From assembly GCF_020283565.1 (NCBI RefSeq), contig NC_060065.1, positions 38,366,409 to 38,430,408 of the forward strand: a stretch of DNA of 64,000 bases, read 5' to 3'. Made by a program: the position numbers and the translations under genes. Below are positions 24,745 to 36,005 of the stretch, piece after piece. Under the pieces are notes generated by a model. It ran no database searches, was not told the origin of the DNA, and saw nothing but the letters and a program-made list of their open reading frames with translations. This stretch comes from Trifolium pratense (Eukaryota; Streptophyta; Magnoliopsida; Fabales; Fabaceae). Position 1 is the first letter of the stretch, and the number at the start of each line of letters is the position of its first letter.

Positions 24745-25423
24745 TGTTGGATATGCCTTGAAATCTCAGTTACAAGAAGTCAGAAAAATCTTTGTTGAAT
24801 CTTTTTGCATCTTTGATGTTTTGAAGATTTTTTGGGAAAAAAATATATTTTCTTGGAAGATACTTTGACTTGGATTTGTTTTATTTTAAAACAGATTTGT
24901 TACTAATTTTTGGCATATTATTTTTCTATAAATAGGGAGTGCTTTATTCATAGAAAAATTGAGAGAGAGAGAAAAAAGAGTAGAGATGTAGAGGCAAAGA
25001 TTAGGGTTTGCCACCACACAAGGGCTAGGGTTTTAGAGAGGAAAAAGAGTTTTCTCTTGGTACAACTCTAGGGTGGGCGAACTATCTTTGTGGTACACCT
25101 TGGGAAACACTTATCAAATTGAGTCTCTTGGCCACGGGAAGAGATTCGGGTTTTGGGTAGAATTAGGATTAATTCTTGTAACCCAATTGGGAATTTCTTT
25201 GTAGCGTTACTCTTTGATATAGTGGAACGGAGGGGCTGCTCTCTCCCCCAGACTAGGTCATTATTGGACCGAACTGGGTAAACAAATTATCATGTTCTTT
25301 CTTCTCCTTTATCTTTTATCGGTTATTATTATTATTGCTTATTCCGCTTAATTATTTGGTTGCCGTTCTATTGCTCCACACATCAAGTTTTTATTGGTGT
25401 GATTTTAAGACGAATTCACAACA
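24745..25423 (+). repeat. LTR 3 (type A) of the tandem array
   Basis: It is 679 bp and shares the type-A variants with LTR1 and LTR5. Confidence 0.9.
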
Positions 25424-26911
25424 ATTGGCGCCCACCGTGGGGCAATTAGAACAATTTGAAGTGAGCACCATGGGTTCTAAGTCGGATATCGAGGGACTTT
25501 CCGAAAACAATTTGGAATTGTTGAAAGTGAAGATGGAAGCAATTTTAATGTTCGGGATGATGGATAAAACATGGAGTGTTGTTATCCGGTGCCTCGAAGA
25601 TAAAAGGTTAATGGAGATGGAGAAGAAGGTCGGCCTGGAGAGGCGGTGGTAATAATACTCAGGTTACTTCTGAAACAACAACTTTATTATTATGTAGAGG
25701 TGCTAGTGGAAGTTGAGAACCGGTGGAGTATTTGGGTCATGGACTTTTGATGCTCCTATCACATGTGTTCAAAGAATGAATACTTTGAGACTCTAGAGCT
25801 AGTTGAAGGTGGAGTTGTTCATCTTGAAAACGAAAAGCTTGAAGGTTCAAGGTATGGGTTCAGTTTGTCTTACGAAGTTTGACAATCGTGAGTTTCTTTA
25901 CACGATGTGAGGTATGTTTCTGAACTTAGATGCAAAGATAGTTGGTCATGTATCTATAACTAGTGGTGACTCTTATAATGTGGTTGAGTTGTGGGACTTC
26001 GGGTGGACCTGTTAGTGACATGAGTTTAGTTGGACTAGTGAACAAGGTTTACTAGGTGTTGAACTGAACTGGAATTGTTGGAGACTAACAATAGCTTGAA
26101 GTATGTTTCAGAGGAGTTGAATATGTCTTGCGTGTTACAAGGTGGAGATCATGGTGGGTATACTTTGGTGGAAACTCAGTTTGAGATGGAGTCTTCCAAT
26201 AGTGGTAGACAGTCAACATTAGCTCTTGGCTATCTAATCGTAGATATGGAGGAGAGTGGTATTGTTGAACCAAAGGGGATGACCATGGAGACCTTGTGGA
26301 TTATGTTTCAATTGTGGCTGAAGAAGTGCAAGACCTTGAGAGGATCTTCAGGGAGGCAATTGAAAGCAACAGGTGATCAGACTTGGTAACTTGTGAGACT
26401 GCTGGAGGTAGTTGGATACAAGGAGAGTTTGATGTTGCAGCTTGTGGAACCACCTAAAATTCCAAGGTTGGTTTGGAGCCAAGCAAAACTTCGAGAGTAC
26501 GGAAGGCATTCCGGGGTCGAAGAGTGGTGAAGGCTTGTAGGGCTATCGCAAAATCCATGGATAGTCGAAGGCAAGCGATTCTTCAGGAGGATGGAAAAGG
26601 CACAATCCGGGGGCTGAAGAGGGATGGTAGAGCTTGTTGAGCTATCTAAAATGCCGATGATAGTGGGGAACAAGCGTTTCTTCAGGGAGGTACGAAGTTG
26701 ACCACTTCGGAGTCTGAAGAGGGTGCGGTGAATCTTGTGGGGCTACCTAAAATCCTATGGTAGTGGGATGCAAGATCTTCATGAGAGCGGAAGGCATTCT
26801 GAGGATGAAGAGGGCGGTACAATCCGGTGATCTTGAATAAAAGATTCAAGATGGAGAGAGCAGCACGGTGGTTGATGGGATCACCATCGATTTAAAGGCA
26901 AGGTGGAGAAT

Positions 26912-27592
26912 TGTTGGATATGCCTTGAAATCTCAGTTACAAGAAGTCAGAAAAATCTTTGTTGAATCTTTTTGCATCTTTGATGTTTTGAAGATTTTTT
27001 GGGAAAAAAATATATTTTCTTGGAAGATACTTTGACTTTGATTTGTTTTATTTTAAAACAGATTTGTTACTAATTTTTGGCATATTATTTTTCTATAAAT
27101 AGGGAGTGCTTTATTCATAGAAAAATTGAGAGAGAGAGAGAAAAAAGAGTAGAGATGTAGAGGCAAAGATTAGGGTTTGCCACCACACAAGGGCTAGGGT
27201 TTTAGAGAGGAAAAAGAGTTTTCTCTTGGTACAACTCTAGGGTGGGCGAACTATCTTTGTGGTACACCTTGGGAAACACTTATCAAATTGAGTCTCTTGG
27301 CTACGGGAAGAGATTCGGGTTTTGGGTAGAATTAGGATTAATTCTTGTAACCCAATTGGGAATTTCTTTGTAGCGTTACTCTTTGATATAGTGGAACGGA
27401 GGGGCTGCTCTCTCCCCCAGACTAGGTCATTATTGGACCGAACTGGGTAAACAAATTATCATGTTCTTTCTTCTCCTTTATCTTTTATCGGTTATTATTA
27501 TTATTGCTTATTCCGCTTAATTATTTGGTTGCCGTTCTATTGCTCCACACATCAAGTTTTTATTGGTGTGATTTTAAGACGAATTCACAACA
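26912..27592 (+). repeat. LTR 4 (type B) of the tandem array
   Basis: It is 681 bp and shares the type-B variants with LTR2. The internal region before it (unit 3) has a private change, GAGATGGAG for GAGGTGGAG near 26186. Confidence 0.9.
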
Positions 27593-29080
27593 ATTGGCGC
27601 CCACCGTGGGGCAATTAGAACAATTTGAAGTGAGCACCATGGGTTCTAAGTCGGATATCGAGGGACTTTCCGAAAACAATTTGGAATTGTTGAAAGTGAA
27701 GATGGAAGCAATTTTAATGTTCGGGATGATGGATAAAACATGGAGTGTTGTTATCCGGTGCCTCGAAGATAAAAGGTTAATGGAGATGGAGAAGAAGGTC
27801 GGCCTGGAGAGGCGGTGGTAATAATACTCAGGTTACTTCTGAAACAACAACTTTATTATTATGTAGAGGTGCTAGTGGAAGTTGAGAACCGGTGGAGTAT
27901 TTGGGTCATGGACTTTTGATGCTCCTATCACATGTGTTCAAAGAATGAATACTTTGAGACTCTAGAGCTAGTTGAAGGTGGAGTTGTTCATCTTGAAAAC
28001 GAAAAGCTTGAAGGTTCAAGGTATGGGTTCAGTTTGTCTTACGAAGTTTGACAATCGTGAGTTTCTTTACACGATGTGAGGTATGTTTCTGAACTTAGAT
28101 GCAAAGATAGTTGGTCATGTATCTATAACTAGTGGTGACTCTTATAATGTGGTTGAGTTGTGGGACTTCGGGTGGACCTGTTAGTGACATGAGTTTAGTT
28201 GGACTAGTGAACAAGGTTTACTAGGTGTTGAACTGAACTGGAATTGTTGGAGACTAACAATAGCTTGAAGTATGTTTCAGAGGAGTTGAATATGTCTTGC
28301 GTGTTACAAGGTGGAGATCATGGTGGGTATACTTTGGTGGAAACTCAGTTTGAGGTGGAGTCTTCCAATAGTGGTAGACAGTCAACATTAGCTCTTGGCT
28401 ATCTAATCGTAGATATGGAGGAGAGTGGTATTGTTGAACCAAAGGGGATGACCATGGAGACCTTGTGGATTATGTTTCAATTGTGGCTGAAGAAGTGCAA
28501 GACCTTGAGAGGATCTTCAGGGAGGCAATTGAAAGCAACATGTGATCAGACTTGGTAACTTGTGAGACTGCTGGAGGTAGTTGGATACAAGGAGAGTTTG
28601 ATGTTGCAGCTTGTGGAACCACCTAAAATTCCAAGGTTGGTTTGGAGCCAAGCAAAACTTCGAGAGTACGGAAGGCATTCCGGGGTCGAAGAGTGGTGAA
28701 GGCTTGTAGGGCTATCGCAAAATCCATGGATAGTCGAAGGCAAGCGATTCTTCAGGAGGATGGAAAAGGCACAATCCGGGGGCTGAAGAGGGATGGTAGA
28801 GCTTGTTGAGCTATCTAAAATGCCGATGATAGTGGGGAACAAGCGTTTCTTCAGGGAGGTACGAAGTTGACCACTTCGGAGTCTGAAGAGGGTGCGGTGA
28901 ATCTTGTGGGGCTACCTAAAATCCTATGGTAGTGGGATGCAAGATCTTCATGAGAGCGGAAGACATTCCGAGGATGAAGAGGGAGGTACAATCCGGTGAT
29001 CTTGAATAAAAGATTCAAGATGGAGAGAGCAGCACGGTGGTTGATGGGATCACCATCGATTTAAAGACAAGGTGGAGAAT

Positions 29081-29759
29081 TGTTGGATATGCCTTGAAAT
29101 CTCAGTTACAAGAAGTCAGAAAAATCTTTGTTGAATCTTTTTGCATCTTTGATGTTTTGAAGATTTTTTGGGAAAAAAATATATTTTCTTGGAAGATACT
29201 TTGACTTGGATTTGTTTTATTTTAAAACAGATTTGTTACTAATTTTTGGCATATTATTTTTCTATAAATAGGGAGTGCTTTATTCATAGAAAAATTGAGA
29301 GAGAGAGAAAAAAGAGTAGAGATGTAGAGGCAAAGATTAGGGTTTGCCACCACACAAGGGCTAGGGTTTTAAAGAGGAAAAAGAGTTTTCTCTTGGTACA
29401 ACTCTAGGGTGGGTGAACTATCTTTGTGGTACACCTTGGGAAACACTTATCAAATTGAGTCTCTTGGCCACGGGAAGAGATTCGGGTTTTGGGTAGAATT
29501 AGGATTAATTCTTGTAACCCAATTGGGAATTTCTTTGTAGCGTTACTCTTTGATATAGTGGAACGGAGGGGCTGCTCTCTCCCCCAGACTAGGTCATTAT
29601 TGGACCGAACTGGGTAAACAAATTATCATGTTCTTTCTTCTCCTTTATCTTTTATCGGTTATTATTATTATTGCTTATTCCGCTTAATTATTTGGTTGTC
29701 ATTCTATTGCTCCACACATCAAGTTTTTATTGGTGTGATTTTAAGACGAATTCACAACA
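29081..29759 (+). repeat. LTR 5 (type A), terminal LTR of the array
   Basis: It is 679 bp and type A, with a few private substitutions such as TTTTAAAGAGG, GGGTGGGTGAAC and GGTTGTCATTC. No primer site follows; the flank is TTTCATATATTT. Confidence 0.9.
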
Positions 29760-29954
29760 ATTTCATATATTTATTTATTTTCAGTATGTACAGGGTAAAA
29801 GTTTCACACACTTATTCTTTGTAATGATGTTGACATAGTTTCTTTAATAAATAACAACAATAAAGAACCATCGAAAATATCTAACAAATTTGTTTTCAAT
29901 ATATTCAATTTATCTGATCTTTTTTATGGTTCTTCATATATTATTGATCTAACC

Positions 29955-30465
29955 TGTTGATCAGAGAAGGTGATGGTCAATCGGTTGAGCAATTCGTCCA
30001 CCGGAGGGTGTGGGGGGTTGTACATGCAGGTGCTCCGATGCTTAAGTCAGTAAAAAGTACAAGAGATACTAGAGAGTGAAGAGAGAGAGTAAAGAATAGA
30101 ATACCTGGCTCTCCTGCACAGGAGAGCTTATATAGTTGCCCCCGACGCTGGGCCAAAGGTTGGTCTAATGGGCTGGAACGAACCGGCCCAATAGATTCAA
30201 CTGCCAAGATAGTCCCTGTATCGTAGGGGATGCGGTTATTCGCCCCTATCTTGGTTGGAGTTGTTCCGCTGTTAGTGGATAACGGATAAGCTCCTTGGCT
30301 GAGTCGTGGTTGGATGGATGAGCACATGTTTATCGTGTCGCGTAACCGTTACGTCGTGGAGGACACGTCATAGGCTGACGTGTCGGGGAAGCTCCCCTTA
30401 TTGGGCTGTGCCCCAAATTCCGAGCAGGAGGGTCATTGGGCCAGCTCTTGGCCCAGTCCAGAACA
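29955..30465 (-). mobile_element. Probable solo LTR (minus strand)
   Basis: On the minus strand the sequence starts TGTTCTGGACTGGGCC and ends CTCTGATCAACA. It has a TATATAAG box about 335 bp in and a leader with CTGACTTAAGCATCGGAG, a motif seen in Tat/Ogre-type Gypsy LTRs. No matching target duplication or adjoining primer site is visible, so the ends are provisional. Confidence 0.5.
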
Positions 30466-30660
30466 ATTGTTGTTATTTATTAAAGAAACTAATTATAATT
30501 ATACAGTGACATTGTTATCTTTATATCTTTTTTGAGTGATTAAAATCATAAGAGTACCAACATTATATAACTAAAATCATATTATTACATTAGTAAAAAA
30601 AAATAAAAAATCATATTATTACAAGTAACATAGAATTATATCTCAACATAATTATTACGT

Positions 30661-30933
30661 TTAGATGCAGATACATACACCAACAATGCACTTAGGAATT
30701 ATATAAGGGACGCACAAATTTCTCGGACAATCATAGTTTTTCTTGCATGGAGTATAATCTGTGATTTCAACTATAAAAAACAAATAAAATTTAACAAAAG
30801 GTGTTGAAAATATTGCGTATAAGATAATTTAGAAATTTTACAATGGTAAAAATTACTTACCGCAGTTAGTTACGACAAGAAAAAGAGAAATAAAAAGAAT
30901 CAAAGCATAAAAACACTTTGAAATTCGAGTCAT
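30661..30933 (-). CDS. Nodule-specific cysteine-rich (NCR) peptide
   Basis: Two exons on the minus strand, 30933-30861 and 30770-30661, are joined by a 90-bp GT-AG intron (GTAAGT donor, TTTTTATAG acceptor) and encode 60 residues. Exon 1 encodes a hydrophobic signal peptide, MTRISKCFYALILFISLFLV. Exon 2 encodes an approximately 36-residue mature peptide with six cysteines spaced C-X5-C-X4-C-X7-C-X4-C-X-C, ending CICI. This exon split and cysteine pattern are typical of NCR genes. NCR peptides are secreted into symbiosome compartments of nodule cells, where they direct terminal differentiation of rhizobia. Expression in nodules is inferred from the family. It is too short for most gene finders. 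Confidence 0.85.
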
Positions 30934-31549
30934 ATTTTTCTCTTCTGCGTGAAATCAAATTGTTCGATCAATTTATAAGAAAAAAATTCACGCTTCGTTA
31001 ACTTTAGTATAGTGCTTTAATTTTAACCCTTAGAATTTACAAAAAACCATTCATAAAATTGGAAATATTTTTAAATGTCTCTAAGATACATCAATGTGTC
31101 AAATTTATCACTTTCATTCACTCAATTGATCACTTAACTGTGTAAAGTACTCACATAAAAATCCTGATGATCATCTATAATGTTATTCTTCTTTTTTTTT
31201 TGTTAAATTTTTAATATATTTTTTAGTTCTATTTAGCCTTTCATGATAGAACACAATCATATCTAAAATAAAATAATAGTGATGAATCATGAAGAAATAA
31301 AACTAGTTGTAGAAATAATGCATCAAAGAAGTGACATCACATTTATGTGTAGCAAATTAAAATTCCCATAGGATAGTATTTCTTTAGGGACAAAATTACA
31401 AGATCAAAGGTAATACATACTGTATAAAATATGCAAATTACATAAGTTGAATAAACGTTGTGTTAAGCAAGAAAAAAAAAAGGAGAACTATTTGAAGTCA
31501 ATGTCTTTGAGTCATATGTAAAATCTTTGTAGTTCGCATATTTATTTAT

Positions 31550-31765
31550 TTTTTTAACGGCAAAATATATTAATAACTGAGTTTTTTTCGAGATGAACAA
31601 AGACCAGTAAAAAAGTAGCTACATAACAAATGTGCCGCATATAGACGGAACACCAAAAATAAACATCAAACCAAACACTTCCAAGCCCCAAAGAAGATAC
31701 CAGCCCGACCCAAAAAGATGTCACAAGACACTAACTTTCGAACTCGAAGCAAAAATGTTCGGCCT
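31550..31765 (-). mobile_element. LINE-like 3' end fragment
   Basis: The minus strand ends in an ATATATTTTGCCGTTAAAAA-type tail, followed by an A-rich run, as in plant L1-like LINE 3' ends. No reverse transcriptase sequence is present and the 5' limit is uncertain. Confidence 0.4.
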
Positions 31766-32404
31766 ATTTTGGCCGTGCCTGTGTGACACAAAGATTATTA
31801 ATGTCAAGGTGATAAGGTACACATTTTGGCTCGCTAGTTTAGGTGGTGGAGACGTTGTAGTGTTATTTTAATCTTGCTAAGTAAGATGAATTTCAGTGAA
31901 CAAATTTTTACAAATCAAATTAGTATAAATAGGCCACTTCACTTTAATTTTTTCAATCTTTGTTTTTAACCACCCAAATTAAAACTCTTTTAAAATTGTT
32001 CCTCAACATCCTAAGGCACTTTTTGTTTGACGATGAATTATGGTAAAAAAAAATAAAAATTCAAGACAATCCTAATATCTATATTTCTTTTTCTTTTTAC
32101 AATGGATTCTATAAATGTTTAAAAAAAAGGCAAGGCTCCCGACCGGTGCATATGGAGAATTATTTGTTGAGATATGTCAACTCTTTAAATGAATCTCAGC
32201 TACTTCGAGTGGATTAATCTCTGTAGTTGCATGCAAAAGGTACATTTGGTTTAAATAAATAAAAAAAGCAAGGCAAATAAAAAAGTCAAATTAAAATATT
32301 TTGTTGTTATAGAGAATCAAACCGTGTACCTTTTAGGTTATATAGAGAAGACATGTAGGCGTCACATTTGATTAAATTATTGAAAAAATGCGAACATGGA
32401 TACA

Positions 32405-32554
32405 TATAAAATACTATAACGTTAATCGAAAATCATTTGATACATCAACCAGATACATCAAAATTAACGTCTTACGAACATTTAAAAAATGAGTTAATTT
32501 TGATGTATCTCATTGACATATCAAATGATTTCCGATTAATGTCATATTTTATAG
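32405..32554. mobile_element. Foldback MITE, ~150 bp
   Basis: The arms 32405-32468 and 32493-32554 are inverted copies about 62 bp long with a few mismatches. They share AATCATTTGATA and GATACATCAAAATTAAC and surround a 24-bp loop. It has no ORF; the superfamily is not determined. Confidence 0.6.
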
Positions 32555-32978
32555 ACATGACCTATGTTATAGTATAGTTCAATCAAACGATCAATTTTAT
32601 AAAACGATTATCCGGTTAAGAATTACCGGATGTGTCATATTTTTAAGTTTGATATCTTGGTGTCGTTTGATCCTTTCTATGATATTTTTTATAATATAAA
32701 AATATGATAATGATAATGATTATACATTGAATACGATGTCTATCTAAAGAAAATTTATTTATTTATTTTTTCTGATAATAAAAGAAAGTGTATTCAGTGC
32801 AATAGTCATGAATAACTTTAATAACAATTTTAGTCAAATAAAAAGTGTCTTATATATTGAAAAAAGAAAATAAAAGTAAAATATCCTTGTTAAAAAAAAA
32901 ATTATAATTAAGGCCTGCGAGTATATTTAACATATCATACCAACATCACCTACCTAAGTCAAAAAACCTAGCATTTCT

Positions 32979-33457
32979 ATGTCAAAAATGGTTGATTCAA
33001 CAATTAAAATGCTCACCTTAGTTTTCTTTCTTGTCTTTGTTTCTCAAGGTAATGTTTTCTTCAAATTGATGAATTAAAACTTCTAGTAAATTTTATAATT
33101 TGATATTAATTTCATTAACTTATAACTTACAACACACTTATTATATTTTCTCCATTTTATATTAATTTCTCAGGCTATAGCAAATGTTCATTGAGTGATC
33201 TCTCCATAGTCCATATACCAACAACCCAACAGGAATTCATCAACAATTGTGCTAATTGTGTTCAAAAGAATGTCAAGATAAATTGTCCTAATTTTGAAAC
33301 AGTTGAATATGTTGACCCTTCAATTTTTAATGTGTTAGGTAATGTTTGTATTGTTAATGGTGATAAGCCTATTGCAAAAAATGTTAATGTCACATTCAAT
33401 TATGCTTGGCATAATTCATTTTCTTTAAGTCCAAATTCATCTGAGATTAGTTGTTAA
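32979..33457 (+). CDS. TPD1-like small secreted protein
   Basis: Exons 32979-33048 and 33174-33457 are joined by a GT-AG intron to give 117 residues. The first in-frame ATG (32979) is followed by a hydrophobic signal peptide ending near VFVSQG. A second ATG three codons later is an alternative start. The mature part has the layout of the TAPETUM DETERMINANT 1 family: CSLSDLSI at the start, NNCANC, VDPSIFNVLGNVCIVN, FNYAWHNSF and SSEISC at the end, with conserved cysteines. TPD1 is a ligand for the EMS1 receptor kinase in anthers; small legume paralogues are mostly uncharacterised, so a signalling role is inference. The neighbouring NCR gene is unrelated and on the other strand. Confidence 0.8.
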
Positions 33458-33742
33458 ATAGCAAAATGTTGATCTTGTAAACCTCGATGTCTTTTATGTA
33501 GCTTGATTTACAAGCACAATAAATAAAATTCCTATATTTACAAGCACCTAATTTTTTAATTAGTTTTACTTACCTCGCAGTTGAACTCCATTAGGACCTC
33601 ATTTTGTAAGAATCAAAGGATTAACACAAAAAATAGATGATCTTAGCTTCATTTAAGAAAGTAAAACATTAGGATCAAAATCATACAAATTAAAATCTGG
33701 GGAATCAAAGTCATCTAATGGAAATATTTTGAGGATTAAGTA

Positions 33743-33900
33743 GTACTCATTCTCTCCCAAATTATAAGTAAAAAATTGGTCAAAAAAAATTGATGTATTT
33801 GATCAAATACACATCAACTTTTTTTAACCCATTTTTGCAATATTAATTTGGTCAAATTCATCAAAGAAGGAAATATTAATTTCTATTTAATTATTTTTCA
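33743..33900. mobile_element. Degenerate Stowaway-like MITE
   Basis: TACTCATTCTCTCCCAAATT resembles a CTCCCTCCGTCC terminus. A near-perfect palindrome centred on TTTGATCAAA (about 33788-33823) follows. The right end is eroded. Confidence 0.35.
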
Positions 33901-34149
33901 AAAGTGATTAAAGATGGTATAATAAATATGAATAGAAAATTACAAATACTTTTTTGGAGGATGTTAACATGCGTTTTTATGGCACATGTTAAAGACGCAA
34001 ATATAGAAATTATGTTTTGGAACTTGTGCATTTTTATTTTTCAAGCATTAAATTTTTTTTAATTATCAAATGTATAGAATTTCTATATTAAAATACTTTA
34101 ACATATATTAAAATATAGAAATTATGTTTTGGAACTTGTGCATTTTTGT

Positions 34150-34350
34150 GTTTACTGTTGATTTTAGGGTTTTTGGCCGATTTTAGGTTTTTCGGCCAAT
34201 TTTTTCGGATTATCGGCCGATTTTATGGTTTTCGGCCGATTTTAGGTTTTTCGGCCGATTTTATGGTTTATAGTCGATTTTAGGTTTTCAGCCGATTTAT
34301 GGTTTTTGACCGATTTTTTCAGTTTTTCGGCCAATTTTTAGGTTTAGGGT
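34150..34350 (+). repeat. GGCCGATTTT minisatellite
   Basis: About ten imperfect tandem units of roughly 18-22 bp carry the theme TTCGGCCGATTTTAGGTTTT, with decay at both edges. It is non-coding. Confidence 0.85.
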
Positions 34351-35021
34351 CGATTTTATTAAAATAAATAAAATTAAATGAAGGAAATTCAATTACATTA
34401 CCCAAACAAAGAATTTTACAATTGATGGAATTTCAACACTTTATCCAAACAATGGAATTTGAAAATCAAGGGAATTCAATTGAATCAATTGAATTGCTTA
34501 GTATTTAAAATCCCTTGAATTTCTAGAATCCCTCATCCAAACACACTCTTAGGGTACTTGTTAACGTGATTCCTACAAGTGGGCTTAAAGGGCTTAAATT
34601 GTATGGGCCGAGGTAGTAAAATAAAATAAAAAGAGAAAAGTTTACCTCACACCCCAGCAATCATATCCTCACCCCTACATTTAAAATAAACTACCTATTT
34701 TATCCTCATATATATAAACTATAATCCTTTAATTTTTTCACTTTTTCTCACAAATTTTCCAAAACACACAAGAGAGAACTGCAGTAAGTAACACAACATA
34801 CACCAGAATACTTTTCTTAAGTTATTCGGTTTGTATAATTTTATTGGAAAACTATATTGAACATTTCCGATTCACATAATATTTAACTTTACAAGTATTG
34901 TGCAATACTTTTTTTCGATTTAAAAATTATTTTGAGAAAACTTTACAAATAGTTAGCCACAAGTCAACCGTGTTGTGGGTAAACATAGAATATTGAAATT
35001 TTGTCACTACCCCTAATTTGG

Positions 35022-35170
35022 ACACTTTGTTTGGAAGGAAAGAAAGTGGGAGGAAAGAAAATTACGGAAATCGATGAATGAACTTAAACTAAATTTAGGT
35101 CCAAATTCGTTCATCGATTTCCGTAATTTTCTTTCATCTCTCTTTCTTTCCTTCAAACCAAACATAGTGT
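35022..35170. mobile_element. Foldback MITE, ~150 bp
   Basis: Left arm ACACTTTGTTTGGAAGGAAA and right arm TTTCCTTCAAACCAAACATA belong to inverted arms of about 60 bp that also share TTACGGAAATCGATGAA. A short loop separates the arms. The target duplication is not clear. Confidence 0.65.
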
Positions 35171-36005
35171 AACACTTTCATTCTGAAACAATACAAAAAA
35201 CAATATAGCCCAGCAATAACTGGTAAGTAAACTCAATATAACTCATTCCTTGTTCAGAATCTAATCTCTTCCTAAAACTCGAGACATGTAAATTTGATGT
35301 CTTTTTACTCGTCACTTATGGTAGGAATTCGAAACATGTAAAAAATATTAAAAAAAATAAAAAGTGTATAATTATTGTATATTTGTTAGATAATGGTGTT
35401 TGAATAACATTTTTGGAAAAAAAACTATGTGAAAGTTGGAACTTTTCATTGTTGGACTTGAAATTCTGTTATATGTGCTTCATCTCACATTTTAATGGTC
35501 CTAAAATTCCTTCTCTATTTTTTGTGCTGGCAAAAAAAAAAAATTGATCCTTCTCTGTTTTTTGTTCTGCCACTTTCTTCTTGTTGTTTTCTATGTATTG
35601 CATTTACAACGGTCCAACTCAAATAAATATCTTTATTTTATTTTGATGATACTTTTTTTATGATATCTTGTTTTTCTTGTTTTCTTTCATATTTGGGAAG
35701 TTTACTCATTCAATTTATATTTGTTGTTTGCTCACATTATTTTCAATAACAGTTTTTTTATTCACATTCAACATTAATTAATTCTCACAAAATGAACCGA
35801 TACAAGTGGTAAGTGTTTTAGTCCCCTTAAGCATGTAGTTAGAGATTTGATTTCTGGTTAATGCGTATTGAGAAATGACGCAGTACGGAAACGTGAAGGA
35901 AAAGCAAACGTTAATCCTGTTAGATAAAGGTTCTGGAATCCACCAGATTTCCGGAATCCACCAGAAAGAGTAACTAATCTAGAATTCACTAGACTTCCGG
36001 AATCA

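Larger units (their letters stand above)
20409..29759 (+). mobile_element. Tandem array of a degenerate Copia-derived LTR element: five LTRs, four internal regions
   Basis: LTRs of 679-681 bp lie at 20409, 22576, 24745, 26912 and 29081, each starting TGTTGGATATGCC and ending CACAACA. Four internal regions of about 1.49 kb alternate with them, so the period is 2167-2169 bp. Diagnostic variants alternate A-B-A-B-A (TTGGA versus TTTGA in the LTR; length of the GA run; GGCCACGGG versus GGCTACGGG). The distance from LTR1 to LTR3 and from LTR3 to LTR5 is exactly 4336 bp. Flanking 5-mers ATTTT and ATTTC are near-matching. No intact gag or pol exists, so this is a non-autonomous derivative amplified by unequal recombination. 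Confidence 0.92.
30934..32978. other. AT-rich intergenic region with short repeats, no gene seen
   Basis: It contains a LINE-like 3' fragment and a foldback MITE, listed separately. A segment at 32130-32260 (GGCAAGGCTCCCGACCGGTG... GTTGCATGCAAAAGGTAC) looks like a dispersed repeat, possibly SINE-related, but its ends are not defined. Confidence 0.5.
33458..36005. other. AT-rich intergenic region with repeats, no gene seen
   Basis: It holds a degenerate MITE (33743-33900), a GGCCGATTTT minisatellite and a foldback MITE, all listed separately. At 35930-36022 there are two imperfect units of the theme GGAATCCACCAGAAAGAGTA, the insertion target of the next element. No coding region is supported. 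Confidence 0.5.

Noticed and set aside
20999..28842. Four repeated sets of 62-105-codon ORFs as a small gene family
   Set aside because: They are the same frames inside tandem copies of one retroelement, start partly within the LTR, and fall in degenerate Copia remnants.
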